Assembly (NCBI RefSeq): GCF_905171765.1
Contig: NC_053392.1
Span: 402,119,399-402,183,398, forward strand
Direction of reading: 5' to 3'
Origin: Bufo bufo
Taxonomy: Eukaryota; Chordata; Amphibia; Anura; Bufonidae
Length of the DNA: 64,000 nt
The notes under the pieces are model-generated. The model ran no database searches and was not told where the DNA came from. It saw nothing but the letters and a program-made list of their open reading frames with translations. The stretch's first letter is position 1. Each line of letters opens with the position of its first letter. Below, one piece after another: positions 22,061 to 33,236 of this stretch. A program made the translations under genes and the position numbers.

Positions 22061-22134
22061 GATTCAAACCCACGACCTTCTGTATCATAGGCAAAGCATC
22101 TAACCACAAGACCATAAGAGCTGCCTTGCTGCTG
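22061..22134 (-). repeat. tRNA-like sequence, minus arm
   Basis: Minus-strand TGGTCTTGTGGTTAGATGC resembles an A box/D arm and GTGGGTTTGAATCCCA a T arm with a B box one base off consensus. It pairs with a plus-strand relative at 22362-22436, giving an inverted pair. It does not fold into a convincing complete tRNA, so it is called tRNA-derived rather than a tRNA gene. Confidence 0.5.
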
Positions 22135-22361
22135 ACTGAAAAATTATGAGACTTCTACTGTTATAGCTGGCTAAGTGTACATCTATACACATGACAGCTG
22201 CTCATATATAGAGATATAACAGAGCTGAGTGTGCTGGGATAGCTGTCATATAGAGATATAGCAGTGCTGGGTGTGTTGGGGCAGCTGTCATATGTATAGA
22301 TGTACACTTAGCCAGCTATAACAGTAGAAGTGTCAAATTTTTTCAATCAGTTGTATTGCAG

Positions 22362-22436
22362 CCTTTATGGTTGTGAGGGTAAATGCTTTGCCTCTGATAC
22401 ACTGGAGGTTGGAGGTTGTGGGTTCGAATCCCAGAC
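22362..22436 (+). repeat. tRNA-like sequence, plus arm
   Basis: TATGGTTGTGAGGGTAAATG resembles an A box/D arm and GTGGGTTCGAATCCCA carries a perfect B box (GTTCGAATC) in a T-arm stem-loop. It is the inverted relative of 22061-22134. Confidence 0.55.
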
Positions 22437-22738
22437 ACATCAGGAGACTTTAGAATACAGTAAGATTAGATCACATTAGCGAGGGGGCCTGAACATTAAG
22501 ACTGCTGCTGTGAAGGGGGCCCTGAACATTAAGACATCGATATTTAACTAACTTGAAAATAAACTGTCGGGCCCCGAAGCAGCTGCTTCCCCGGTAGTTA
22601 CGCCCCCTCCTGGCTGTCTGTGTGTGTTAAAAAAAAAAAAAAAAAAAAAAAAACTGAATGCGGTCGGACGGGCCCCCAGTGGCGTAGGGCCCCATAGCCA
22701 CTGCTATGGTGATCCCTACGCCACTGACTAGTTTGATG

Positions 22739-23633
22739 TCATTGCCTGTGGCAACGTGTTGCTTTTATGCTGGTGTGTGCACTTCCCCTTTCAGTTGTTT
22801 CCTCCTCTGTTCCGTGCTGGAGGGGTTAACCACCTTGTTGGGCGTGGTCACTAGGTGCTTCATCTTACCTGTGGCTAGAGGCCAGGAGTCAGTGGTACTC
22901 CAGCCATGGTGTGTGTTGGAGTTATGCTCCTAGTCTTCATGTTTCCATCTCCCAGAGTGAGGGCCTCCTAGTGGGACATCGAGGTCTTCAGCGATGTCTT
23001 CTCTCCCTTACATGTCTTGTATGTTTGGTGTGGGGTTATGATTTGGTATGTTGTAATGACTAGCCTGGTGTTCCTTGTCTGGTATGTTTGATATCTTCCA
23101 GCATGGTTGCTAGACTTCCAAGTCTGTATGCAGTGCTGCCTGGGGCTGCCATGCACCTTGCGGCATGGGGGTCCTAGCGGAGTCTGGTGTGCTGGATACC
23201 TGTGAGAGTTGCTGGTATGGTGTCCTGTTTGGTGTTAGGCCTCCGGTACGTATTCACGGGTTCCAGTGATTGTGGCAGCGGCAGGTAGGTGTGTTGTCTT
23301 GTTTTCTTACCTGCCGATTCTCTTGCTGCATATGGTCTTTTCCTTTCCCTGCTTTTAGGCCTTTTGAGACTCATGTTCTTTCGTGTCCTGGAAGAACAGG
23401 GCACCTTTCCTCAGCTCTGTTGTGAGGGATTCTCAGGGCGACTCAGGGCCTTAGGTATCCAGGGTATGAGCCGTCCTACCATCCAAGTCCACTCATACGG
23501 TGAGGAGTTAGGGCTAGGTATAGGGACGCATTAGGAGGTAACCTGCTCCCTTATCCTTGTGTTCAGGTCTAGTTGCTTTCCTTATCCCCCAGTCATCGTA
23601 TGGTGGGGGTTTTTCCCACTCCCCACCGTGACA
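22739..23633. mobile_element. Solo LTR (gypsy-type), 895 bp
   Basis: Begins TGTCATTGCC and ends CACCGTGACA (TG...CA). It is flanked by the 5-bp duplication TTTGA at 22734-22738 and 23634-23638. No internal region is present, so it is the product of LTR-LTR recombination. It lies 2 bp beyond the right duplication of the hAT MITE. Confidence 0.85.
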
Positions 23634-24212
23634 TTTGACTTGCTTTTTGGTCTGTTTGTCCTGTCTTTTGTTTTCCCCTGCAATTACTTAGGTTAGCGAC
23701 TGCCGTGCAGTTGCACCCTGTTACCTAGGATGGATCGTGCAAGTAGGTTGGGGCAGAGGCATGGGTGGCAGTCAGGGGTGCATGCTTCCCTACCTCCGTC
23801 AGTGACAGTTAATGCATAATTTATGGATGCTTGTGCAGAACAAGCTACTCTTTCTTCTGACAATTCACACTTGTGCATGTATAAATGTGGGCAGACATTC
23901 TCCCCCCCCTTGAGACTTTTGGACACTTGTATTTTCTCATAATCCTGTGTAAGTTTCTAACATAAAAAAGCATAGCACTTGCGACGGTGCAGTCTTTTTT
24001 TAAACATGATGTTTGTTAACACTGTCAGCCTTTTATTTGCCTTTAGCTATATATGTCAGTCTCACTGTGACATTTTTTGCTGTTGCTGTCATTGAGTTTA
24101 AGAGCTTAAAACAGGAAGGGGGGAAATTGGAGTGGGGAAGAAATAGCAGTAATTTGTAATAAAAAAATTAACAAAAACGAATAAAATATTTTCATAAAAC
24201 ATCAGAGTCTGG

Positions 24213-26051
24213 GCTTCCGGTTCCGGCACTGTCATGTAAGAGAGTAACATTGCAAGCTCCTGCTTTTAAGTGACTCAAATAGCGGCATTTCCATGAGGTC
24301 AATCCCACCTTTCCCCCTCTTTAGTTCAGCTTGAGGGCCCAACAGCACTTTATGGACCAGTTCTTTCACCAAAGAAGACTCAAACATAGTGGATCTCAGC
24401 ACTCCTGTTCACCTAAAAGAGTGCAGCGGTCTCACCTTACTCATTCCATGAGGACAGCACTCCAAAACTGGAGCTCATTCCATCGGATGTGATTTTCGAT
24501 CCGGGAGTTGTAGCTCCTTCCTTGGACTACAAATGTCTAGCCATGGAAGTGATGTTAACAATCACCTCAAATATTCAAAGGACACTGGGACTTACTATAC
24601 ACTCCTCCTTAAATTGTCTGCAAGCAGAGGTAAGTCATACTAGCTCTAGAGTGGGAGAGATGGAACATGATCTGCAAGATACTGTCTCAGATTTTGGGAT
24701 TACCTTACAAACGCAGTAACAAGTTATTGAGCAGATACACATTAAGGTTGAAGATCTGGAGAATAGGTCCCGCTAGAATAATCTTGGGCTGCCTGAATCT
24801 ATTTGCCCCTCAGAGCTACTTGACCTTTGCTAGAAAGACTTACCTGAGACCCTCGGTTTAAACTTTTTTGTCATTTGGAATGGGGTTACAGAGTGAGGCC
24901 AGACCCCTTAGTCCGTAACAAGACCTCAATCTCATCTCTGCATCAGCACATGAAGCAGCTGGTCCAGGTGTCGTACAGATGAAGTGAACAAGCAATGGGT
25001 CGGGGCAGGCAGCTCAGGTACAGGTCAGGTAATCCGGGTCACAGGAGAGATGAGACAGGGCAGATAAAGATCAAACAGGAAGCAAAATCCAGATTACAAG
25101 CATGGATCAGGAATGCAGGAACACAAGCACAGACAACAGCAACCTTTGCAGGACACAGGCAACTGGGAAGAGGGCTGGATCACTTATATAGGTGCAGGAT
25201 GGCTGGAATTGGTCACAAAGCTCACATGTGCAAAGTCTTTAATTCATAGAAAGTGGCGCACGCCAGCCCTTAACGAGGTGCTACAGGGAAAAGGTTGGAA
25301 GGCATGCTGTGTTCAGGGATAAAAGAAAACCATGGAGTGATTCCAGGAAGGAAAGAGCCCAGGACCATGGCAGTAAATGGTAAGACCCTGGGCACTGATC
25401 ACCGTAGCTACTTACCCCGTAATGACACAGACAATGATGGAGGCGGTCAGGGAGGACAGTGCTCATCTGATCATGGAGCCCGGAACTGCAACAGTGAGTA
25501 AGGGAACATCAGTTGTCAGCAACCGCTGTTACAGAAAAGTTTGATATGTTAAGCGATCACCCAATCAAAGGGTATGAAATTCTGCTATTTGAAGACTCCT
25601 CTGCAGAAGTAGTGAGGCACCGAAAAGCATTCAGCTCTATTTGCACTACCTTCCGCAAGAAAATCCACTTCCAGCTGCTGCATCCTGGAACACAAAGTTT
25701 TCCATGAAAATGGCTCTTCTTCCACCTTTGATTCGCCTATCATAGCAGAGAAGGCCCTGGGTGCCATGATCCCAACTCCGGTCACAAGTTCAACACCCTT
25801 ATTCACGGGACTTCCCCCTTGTTCACCTATAAAGTCAGTGGGTCATCATCAACACAGTTGGTCGACAGTGCCCAGAGAATGGTTTCCAGCTCACCATTCT
25901 CTTGAAGGTGAATCATCTAGAAGTTGTCTGTCACTACATCAAAAAGCTGGTAACTCCAAGGCTAGCACGGAGAGATGGAGGACTTTCAAAGTCATAGTTA
26001 GTTGACACTTTTTTGAGGGAACCGGGGAAGTTTCTTCAGATTGGTTATGAG
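24213..26051 (+). pseudogene. L1/Tx1-like LINE ORF1 remnant, interrupted
   Basis: 24489-24900 reads through a coiled-coil-like segment (LNCLQAEVSHTSSRVGEMEH), then VEDLENRSR and NNLGLPE, the L1 ORF1p signature. 25540-25710 resumes with GYEILLFEDSSAEVVRHRKA, matching the ORF1p C-terminal domain. Several stops and frameshifts are present. Between about 24895 and 25534 lies a probable solo LTR of another retroelement, edged by a repeated TTACAG. The 3' side ends at the hAT terminus at 26052. Confidence 0.6.
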
Positions 26052-26303
26052 TAGGGATGAGCGAACCCGAACTGTATAGTCGGGTTCGTACCGAATTTTG
26101 GGGTGTCCGTGACACGGACCCGAACCCGAACATTTTGGTAAAAGTCTGGGTTCGGGTTCGGTGTTCGGCGCTTTCTTGGCGCTTTTTGAAAGGCTGCAAA
26201 GCAGCCAATCAACAAGCGTCATACTACTTGCCCCAAGAGGCCATCACAGCCATGCCTACTATTGGCATGGCTGTGATTGGCCAGTGCAGCATGTGACCCA
26301 GCC

Positions 26304-26313
26304 TCTATTTAAG
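26304..26313 (+). promoter_or_regulatory. Mutated TATA box of the hAT promoter
   Basis: CTATTTAAGC occupies the position of CTATATAAGC in the two minus-strand copies and is followed by the same TGGAGTCACGTAG block. The change would be expected to weaken the box. Confidence 0.5.
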
Positions 26314-26751
26314 CTGGAGTCACGTAGCGCCGCACGTCACTCTGCTCTGATCAGTGTAGGGAGAGAGGTTGCAGCTGCTTCTGCTAGGGAGAGATTAGGC
26401 AGGGATTTACTCAGCAAAAACACTTAATTCAGTGATCGATCCACAGCTGTGGATCATTGAACTGCTGCTATTTAATTGCTCACTGTTTTTAGCCTGCCCA
26501 GAGCGTTTTTTTATGTCACTTTTTTCTTGGGTGATCGGCGGCCATTTTGTGTCTTGTGGTGCGCTAGCACAAGCTGCCACCAAGTCCATTTAACCATCAA
26601 TAGTGTGGTTATTTTTTTGCTATATCCTACATCAGGGGCTTGGCTGTGCTTGCTATTTTATTGAAGGGTAAAATACAATTGGCCAAAATAGCAGTACCCT
26701 AAATCTGGTGTTTGAGCTGTGGCTAGCCAATTGTAATACTGTCTGCTGTCT

Positions 26752-27330
26752 GCCGAAGCACAGTTTTTGTTCTGGGTTGAATACAATTCCCAACTTAGCA
26801 ATCCCCTAAATATATTTTTTCTGCTGTATCAGGCCAAGTTTAAATTGATCCATAAAAGGGTATATTAGATTGAAGGTGCGGATAGTGTCATCCTCAATAA
26901 CTTTACACGCTACCGTGCATTTCCAAGTTTAAATAATTCTGTCCGTAAACATATACCTGTCAACCAGCGCCTAAATAATAGGCCTAAAATTTATATTCAG
27001 ATAAATCTATGTTTATTGCTGAGGCTGGTCAATTTATTTAGTGTCCGCCAAAGCACAGTTTTTGTTCTGGGTTGAATACAATTCCCAACTTAGCAATTCC
27101 CTAAATCAGTGGTTTCTGCTGTATCAGGCCTACTTTAAATCTATCCATAAAAGGCTATATTAGATTGAAGGTGCAGATAGGGTCATTCTCAATAACTTCA
27201 CACACACGCTACCGTGCATTTCCAAGTCTAATTCTGTCCGTAAACGTATACCTGTCAGCCAGCGCCTAAATACTAGGCCTACAATTTATATTCAGCTAAA
27301 TCTGTCGTTACTGCTGTGCCTGTATTAGTG
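26752..27330. repeat. Direct duplication of about 290 bp in the hAT leader
   Basis: Two units start AAGCACAGTTTTTGTTCTGG and share GGTGCGGATAG, ACGCTACCGTGCATTTCCAA and GTATACCTGTCA-type blocks. This leader repeat differs from the 115-bp repeats of the minus-strand copies, which suggests two subfamilies. Confidence 0.8.
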
Positions 27331-27449
27331 TAATACGGTACCTAAATAGATAGCCAGATAGTGTTAGGTGTCTGTAAAAATAGGCCTGAATTTGAATTCA
27401 ATACATTGGGCCAAATAATTTTTTCCTTATTGTGGTGAACAGTAACAAT

Positions 27450-30400
27450 GAGGAAAACATCTAGTAAGGGACGCGAACATGGTCGTGGTGGTGTTAGTGG
27501 ACCCTCTGGTGCTGGGAGAGGACGTGGCCGTTCTGCCACAGCCACACGTCCTAGTGTACCAACTACCTCAGGTCCCAGTAGCCGCCAGAATTTACAGTGA
27601 TATTTGATAGGGCCCAATGCCGTTCTAAGGATGGTAAGGCCTGAGCAGGTACAGGCATTAGTCAATTGGGTGGCCGACAGTGGATCCAGCACGTTCACAT
27701 TATCTCCCACCCAGTCTTCTGCAGAAAGCGCACAGATGGCGCCTGAAAACGAAGCCCATCAGTCTGTCACATCACCCCCATGCATATCAGGGAAACTGTC
27801 TGAGCCTCAAGTTATGCAGCAGTCTCTTATGCTGTTTGAAGACTCTGCTGCCAGGGTTTCCCAAGGGCATCCACCTAGCCCTTCCCCAGGGGTGGAAGAG
27901 ATAGAATGCACTAACGCACAACCACTTATGTTTCCTGATGATGACATGGGAATACCACCTCAGCACGTATCTGATGATGATGAAACACAGGTGCCAACTG
28001 CTGCATCTTTTTGCAGTGTGCAGACTGAACAGGAGGTCAGGGAGGAAGACTTGGTGGAAGACGATGCAGGGGTCGATGAGGTCCTAGACCCCACATGGAA
28101 TGAAGGTCGTGCCACTGACTTTCAGAATTCGGAGGAAGAAGCAGTGGTGAGACCGAGCCAACAGCGTAGCAAAAGAGGGAGCAGTGGGCAAAAGCAGAAC
28201 ACCCGCAGCCAAGAGAGTCCGTCTGCTACTGGCCACCGCCATCTGGGACCGAGCACCCCAAAGGCAGCTTCAAGGAGTTCCCTGGCGTGGCAGTTCTTCA
28301 AACAATGTGCTGATGACAAGATCCGAGTGGTTTGCACGCTGTGCCATCAGAGCCTGAAGCGAGGCATTAACGTTCTGAACCTTAGCATTAACGTTCTGAC
28401 CTGCATGCAAAGCATGAACTGCAGTGGAGTAAACACCTTAAAAACAAGGAACTCACTCAGGCTCCCCCTGCTACCTCTTCTGCTGCTGCCTCGGCCTCTT
28501 CCTCCGCCTCTGGAGGAACGTTGGCACCTGCCGCCCAGCAAACAGAGGATGTACCACCAACACCACCACCTCCGTCACCAAGCATCTCAACCATGTCACA
28601 CGGCAGCGTTCAGCTCTCCATCTCACCAACATTTGAGAGAAAGCATAAATGCCCACCTAGCCACCCTCGATCCCTGGCCCTGAATGCCAGCATTTCTAAA
28701 CTACTGGCCTATGAAATGCTGTCATTCAGGCTGGTGGACACAGACAGCTTCAAACAGCTCATGTCGCTTGCTGTCCCACAGTATGTTGTTCCCAGCCACT
28801 ACTTCTGCAAGAGAGCCGTGCCTTCCCTGCACAACCAAGTATCCGATAAAATCAAGTGTGCACTGCGCAACGCCATCTGTGGCAAGGTCCACCTAACCAC
28901 AGATACGTGGACCAGTAAGCACGGCCGCTATATCTCCCTAACTGCACACGGTAAATGTAATGGCGGCTGGGCCCCAGGCGAAGAGCTGTTTGGCGCACGT
29001 CCTTCCGCCGCCAAGAATCGCAGGGCAACATTCTTTGCCTCCTGTTGCCTCCTCCTCCTACTCGGCTTCCTCCTCCTCTTCTTCCACCTGCTCATCCAGT
29101 CAGCCACACACCTTCACCACCAACTTCAGCACAGCCCGGGGTAAACGTCAGTAGGCCATTCTGAAACTCATATGTTTGGGGGACAGGCCCCACACCGCAC
29201 TGGAGTTGTGGCGGGGTATAGAACAACAGACCGACGAGTGGTTGCTGCCGGCGAGCCTCAAGCCCGGCCTGGTGGTGTGCGATAATGGGCGAAATTTCGT
29301 TGCAGCTCTGGGACTAGCCGGTTTGACGCACATCCCTTGCCTGGCGCATGTGCTGAATTTGGTGGTGCAGAAGTTCATTCACAACTACCCCGACATGTCA
29401 GAGCTGCTGCATAAAGTGCGGGCCGTCTGTGCGCACTTCCGGCGTTCACATCCTGCCGCTGCTCGTCTGTCTGTGCTTCCGGCGTTCACATCCTGCCGCT
29501 GCTCGCCTGTCTGCGCTACAGCGTAACTTCGGCCTTCCCGCTCACCGCCTCATATGCGACGTGCCCACCAGGTGGAACTCCACCTTGCACATGCTGGAGA
29601 GACTGTGCGAGCAGCAGCAGGCCATAGTGGAGTTTCAGCTGCAGCACGCACGGGTCAGTCGCACTGCGGAACAGCACCACTTCACCACCAATGACTGGGC
29701 CTCCATGCGAGACCTGTGAGCTCTGTTGCGCTGTTTCGAGTACTCCACCAACATGGCCAGTGGCGATGACGCCGTTATCAGCGTTACAATACCACTTCTA
29801 TGTCTCCTTGAGAAAACACTTAGGGCGATGATGGAAGAGGAGGTGGCCCAGGAGGAGGAGGAGGAAGACGGGTCATTTTTAGCACTTTCAGGCCAGTCTC
29901 TTCGAAATGACTCAGAGGGAGGTTTTTTTCAACAGCAGAGGCCAGGTACAAATGTGGCCAGCCAGGTCCCACTACTGGAGGACAAGGAGGATGAGGATGA
30001 GGAGGATGAGGATGAAGCATGTTCACAGCGGGATGGCACCCAACGCAGCTCGGGCCCATCACTGGTGCGTGGCTGGGGGGAAACGCAGGACGATGACGAT
30101 ACGCCTCCCACAGAGGACAGCTTGTCCTTACCTCTGGGCAGCTTGGCACACATGAGCGACTACATGCTGCAGTGCCTGCGCAACGACAGCAGAGTTGCCC
30201 ACATTTTAACGTGTGGGAACTACTGGGTTGCCACCCTGCTGGATCCCCGGTACAAAGACAATGTGCCCACCTTACTTCCTGCACTGGAGCGTGATAGAAA
30301 GATGCACGAGTACAAGCGCACGTTGGTAGATGCGCTACTGAGAGCATTCCCAAATGTCACAGGGGAACAAGTGGAAGCCCAAGGCGAAGGCAGAGGAGGA

Positions 30401-30844
30401 GCAAGAGGTCGCCAACGCAGCTGTGTCACGGCCAGCTCCTCTGAGGGCAGGGTTAGCATGGCAGAGATGTGGAAAAGTTTTGTCACCACGCAACAGCTAA
30501 CTGCACCACTACCTGATACGGAACGTGTTAGCAGGAGGCAACATTTCACTAACATGGTGGAACAGTACGTGTGCACACTTCTCCACGTACTGACTGATGG
30601 TTCGGCCCCATTCAACTTCTGGGTCTCCAAATTGTCCACGTGGCCAAAGCTAGCCTTTTATGCCTTGGAGGTGCTGGCCTGCCCGACGGCCAGCGTTTTG
30701 TCTGAACGTGTATTTAGCACGGCAGGGGGCGTCATTACAGACAAACGCAGCCGCCTGTCTACAGCCAATGTGGACAAGCTGACGTTCATAAAAATGAACC
30801 AAGCATGGATCCCACAGGACCTGTCCATCCCTTGTGCAGATTAG
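27450..30844 (+). pseudogene. BED-zinc-finger hAT transposase, multiply broken
   Basis: Starts MRKTSSKGREHGRGG (Arg/Gly-rich N-terminus), stops at 27597, and resumes from 27604. Order: acidic and Ser-rich region; BED finger (WQFFKQCADDKIRVVCTLC) that loses its histidines through a short deletion at about 28405; a Pro/Ser linker; catalytic-domain blocks HLTTDTWTSKHGRY, LVVCDNGRNFVAALG, RWNSTLHMLERLCEQQQ; an acidic loop; and hATC (FYALEVLACPTASVLSERVF) ending at 30844. A 40-bp tandem duplication (29436-29475 and 29476-29515) shifts the frame, and TGA at 29720 interrupts RDL-ALLRC. The frames run 1, 3, 1, 2, so the protein cannot be made from this copy. Confidence 0.9.
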
Positions 30845-30984
30845 AAATTTATAACTACCTCCCCTTAACCATATATTATTGTACTCCTCATTCAATCCTT
30901 TTTTTATTTTCATTTTACCATTATATTGCGGGGCAACCCAAAGTTGAATGAACCTCTCCTCTGTCTAGGTGCCGGGGCCTTAAA

Positions 30985-32480
30985 AATATCTGACAGTGGC
31001 CTGTTCCTGTGTTGGGGGTCATGAAGCCTCATTCTCTGCTATGACATGAAGCCTGAATCTCTGCTATGAGACCGCTCTCCTCTGTCTGGGTGCCGGGGCC
31101 TAAAAATATCTGACAGTGGCCTGTTCCAGTGTTGGGTGACATGAAGCCTGATTCTCTGCTATGACATGAAGCCTGATTCTCTTCTATGGGACCTCTCTCC
31201 TCTGTCTGGGTGTCCGGGCCTAAAAATATCTAAAAATGGCCTGTTCCAGTGTTGGGTGAAATGAAGCCTGATTCTCTGCTATGGGACCTCTCTCCTCTGT
31301 CTGGGTGTCGGGGCTAAATATCTGACAATAGCCTGTTCCAGTGTTGGGTGACGTGAAGCCTGATTCTCTGCTATGACATGAAGCCTGATTCTCTGCTATG
31401 ACATGAAGCCTGATTCTCTGCTATGACTTGAAGCCTGATTCTCTGCTATGACTTGAAGCCTGAATCTCTGCTATGACATGAAGCCTGATTCTCTGCTATG
31501 GGACCTCTCTTCTCTGTCTGGGTCCTGGTGCCTAAATATCTGACAATGGCCTGTTCCAGTGGTGGGTGACGTGAAGCCTGATTCTCTGCTATGACATGAA
31601 GCCTGATTCTCTGCTATGACATGAAGCCTGATTCTCTGCTATGGGACCTCTCTCCTCTGTCTGGGTGCCGGGGCCTAAAAATATCTGACAATGGCCTTTT
31701 CCAGTGGTGGGTGACATGAAGCCTGATTCTCTGCTATGGGACCTCTCTCCTCTGTCTGGGTGCCGGGGCCTAAATATCTGACAATGGCCTGTTCCAGTGG
31801 TGGGTGACGTGAAGCCTGATTCTCTGCTATGACATGAAGCCTGATTCTCTGCTATGGGACCTCTCTCCTCTGTCTGGGTGCCGGGGCCTAAAAATATCTG
31901 ACAGTTGCCTGTTCCAGTGGTGGGTGACGTGAAGCCTGATTCTCTGCTATGGGACCTCTCTCCTCTGTCTGGGTGCCGGGGCCTAAATATCTGACAATGG
32001 CCTGTTCCAGTGGTGGGTGACGTGAAGCCTGATTCTCTGCTATGCCATGAAGCCTGATTCTCTGCTATGGGACCTCTCTCCTCTGTCTGGGTGCCGGGGC
32101 CTAAATATCTGACATTGGCCTGTTCCAGTGGTGGGTGACGTGAAACCTGAATCTCTGCTATGACATGAAGCCTGATTCTCTGCTATGACTTGAAGCCTGC
32201 TTCTCTGCTATGACATGAAGCCTGATTCTCTGCTATGGGACCTCTCTCCTCTGTCTGGGTGCCGGGGCCTAAATATCTGACAATGGCCTGTTCCAGTGGT
32301 GTGTGACGTGAAGCCTGATTCTCTGCTATGCCATGAAGCCTGATTCTCTGCTATGGGACCTCTCTCCTCTGTCTGGGTGCCGGGGCCTAAATATCTGACA
32401 ATGGCCTGTTCCAGTGGTGGGTGATGTGAAGCCTGATTCTCTGCTATGACATGAAGCCTGATTCTCTGCCATGAGACCTC
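30985..32480. repeat. Tandem array in the hAT 3' region
   Basis: Two interleaved units: a 23-bp ATGAAGCCTGATTCTCTGCT-type repeat in runs of 1-5, and a roughly 95-bp block with CCTCTGTCTGGGTGCCGGGG, AATATCTGACAATGGCCTGT and CCAGTGGTGGGTGAC. About ten composite units are visible. None is coding. Confidence 0.9.
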
Positions 32481-32776
32481 TCTCCAATTGATATTGTTTA
32501 ATTTTAATTTATTTTATTTTTATTTAAATTCATTTCCCTATCCACATTTGTTTGCAGGGGATTTATCTACATTTTGCTGCCTTTTGCAGCCCTCTAGCCC
32601 TTTCCTGGGCTATTTCATAGCCTTTTAAGTGCCGAAAAGTTCGGGTCCCCATTGATTTCAATGGGGTTCAGGTTCGGGGCGATGTTCGGGTCGAGTTCGG
32701 ATCCCGAACCCGAACATTTCCGGGAAGTTCGGCCGAACTTCTCGAACCCGAACATCCAGGTGTTCGCTCAACTCTA

Positions 32777-33124
32777 GTGGCAACTTTTTTTATAGTTATG
32801 TCTACAGAAATGTGTGGGGGCTTATTTAAGGGAAATCTGTCTTTTTTTACAATACCATTTTGGGGTGTGTATGACTTGATCACTTTTTATTCAATTTTCT
32901 TGGGAGATAAAATGATGAAAAAACGGCAAATCAGCCTTTTTAATTTTTTTTCTGTTATATTCTTTACCATATGGGCTAACTTTTTTATATTTTAATAGTA
33001 TGGGTGTTTTTGCATGCGACGATATCCATAATTTTATTCTTATTTTGTTTTCATTTTTGGGGAGAGTGGGGTGTTTTAAGTTTTTTTTTATATTTTCAAA
33101 ATTTTTTTTTTACTTTTTTAAAAT
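32777..33124. other. AT-rich repeat interrupted by the LINE
   Basis: AT-rich sequence with GTGTGGGGGCTTATTTAAGG and poly-T blocks, in the style of abundant amphibian non-autonomous elements. It is the left flank of the LINE; the right flank resumes at 44066. No gene is visible. Confidence 0.4.
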
Positions 33125-33236
33125 TACTTTTCATGGGGGGCGGAGCCTGCGCCTGAGCCGGATGGTTGTGTGAAGAGCTGCTCTCCTGCCTGCATTACCC
33201 TCTCCGCACCTTATCATAGGCTTACTGGACTCTACT

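Larger units (their letters stand above)
21467..22728. mobile_element. hAT MITE with internal palindrome
   Basis: The left end CAGGGGCGTAGCTAG and the right end (other strand) CAGTGGCGTAGGGATC are typical CAG(G/T)GGCGTA hAT termini. The 8-bp duplication is GCTAGTTT (21459-21466) against ACTAGTTT (22729-22736). Contents in order: a 31-bp tandem repeat, a tRNA-like sequence on the minus strand, a palindrome around CTGGCTAAGTGTACATCTAT, a tRNA-like sequence on the plus strand, a 25-bp poly-A run (22629-22653) and a GC-rich subterminal repeat. No gene is present. Confidence 0.9.
18118..23807 (+). mobile_element. Ty3/gypsy chromovirus A, 3' half with 3' LTR, heavily nested
   Basis: Contains the end of pol (integrase and chromodomain), a polypurine tract (21021-21036, GTGGAAGGGGAGGTAC) and a 3' LTR starting TGTAAC at 21037. 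The most likely LTR end is CAGTGACA at 23807. The 5' half is missing, cut off at the hAT boundary at 18117. Insertions inside it are gypsy B (18986-20478), a hAT MITE (21467-22728) and a solo LTR (22739-23633). Confidence 0.7.
21037..23807 (+). repeat. 3' LTR of gypsy A (interrupted)
   Basis: Begins TGTAACTTCACAGC directly after the polypurine tract and resumes after each insertion. Removing the hAT MITE and the solo LTR restores continuity across CTTCGGCTAGTTTGACTTGC. The LTR would then be about 600 bp. The right end CAGTGACA is the best candidate, but no 5' LTR is available for comparison. Confidence 0.55.
26052..32776 (+). mobile_element. BED-type hAT, most complete copy
   Basis: The left end TAGGGATGAGCGAACCC and the right end (other strand) TAGAGTTGAGCGAAC form the inverted termini, with GTTCGG/CCGAAC subterminal repeats. 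It carries a promoter region, a duplicated 300-bp leader, a full transposase pseudogene (27450-30844) and a 1.5-kb tandem array in the 3' region. The flanks GTTATGAG (26044-26051) and GTGGCAAC (32777-32784) do not match, so a clean single insertion is not shown. Confidence 0.8.

Noticed and set aside
22061..22436. Functional tRNA genes
   Set aside because: The boxes are tRNA-like but the acceptor and anticodon arms do not pair convincingly; they are parts of a MITE palindrome.
29926..30110. Acidic Glu/Asp-rich segment as a separate gene
   Set aside because: It is the acidic loop of the hAT transposase and is conserved in position in the related copies.
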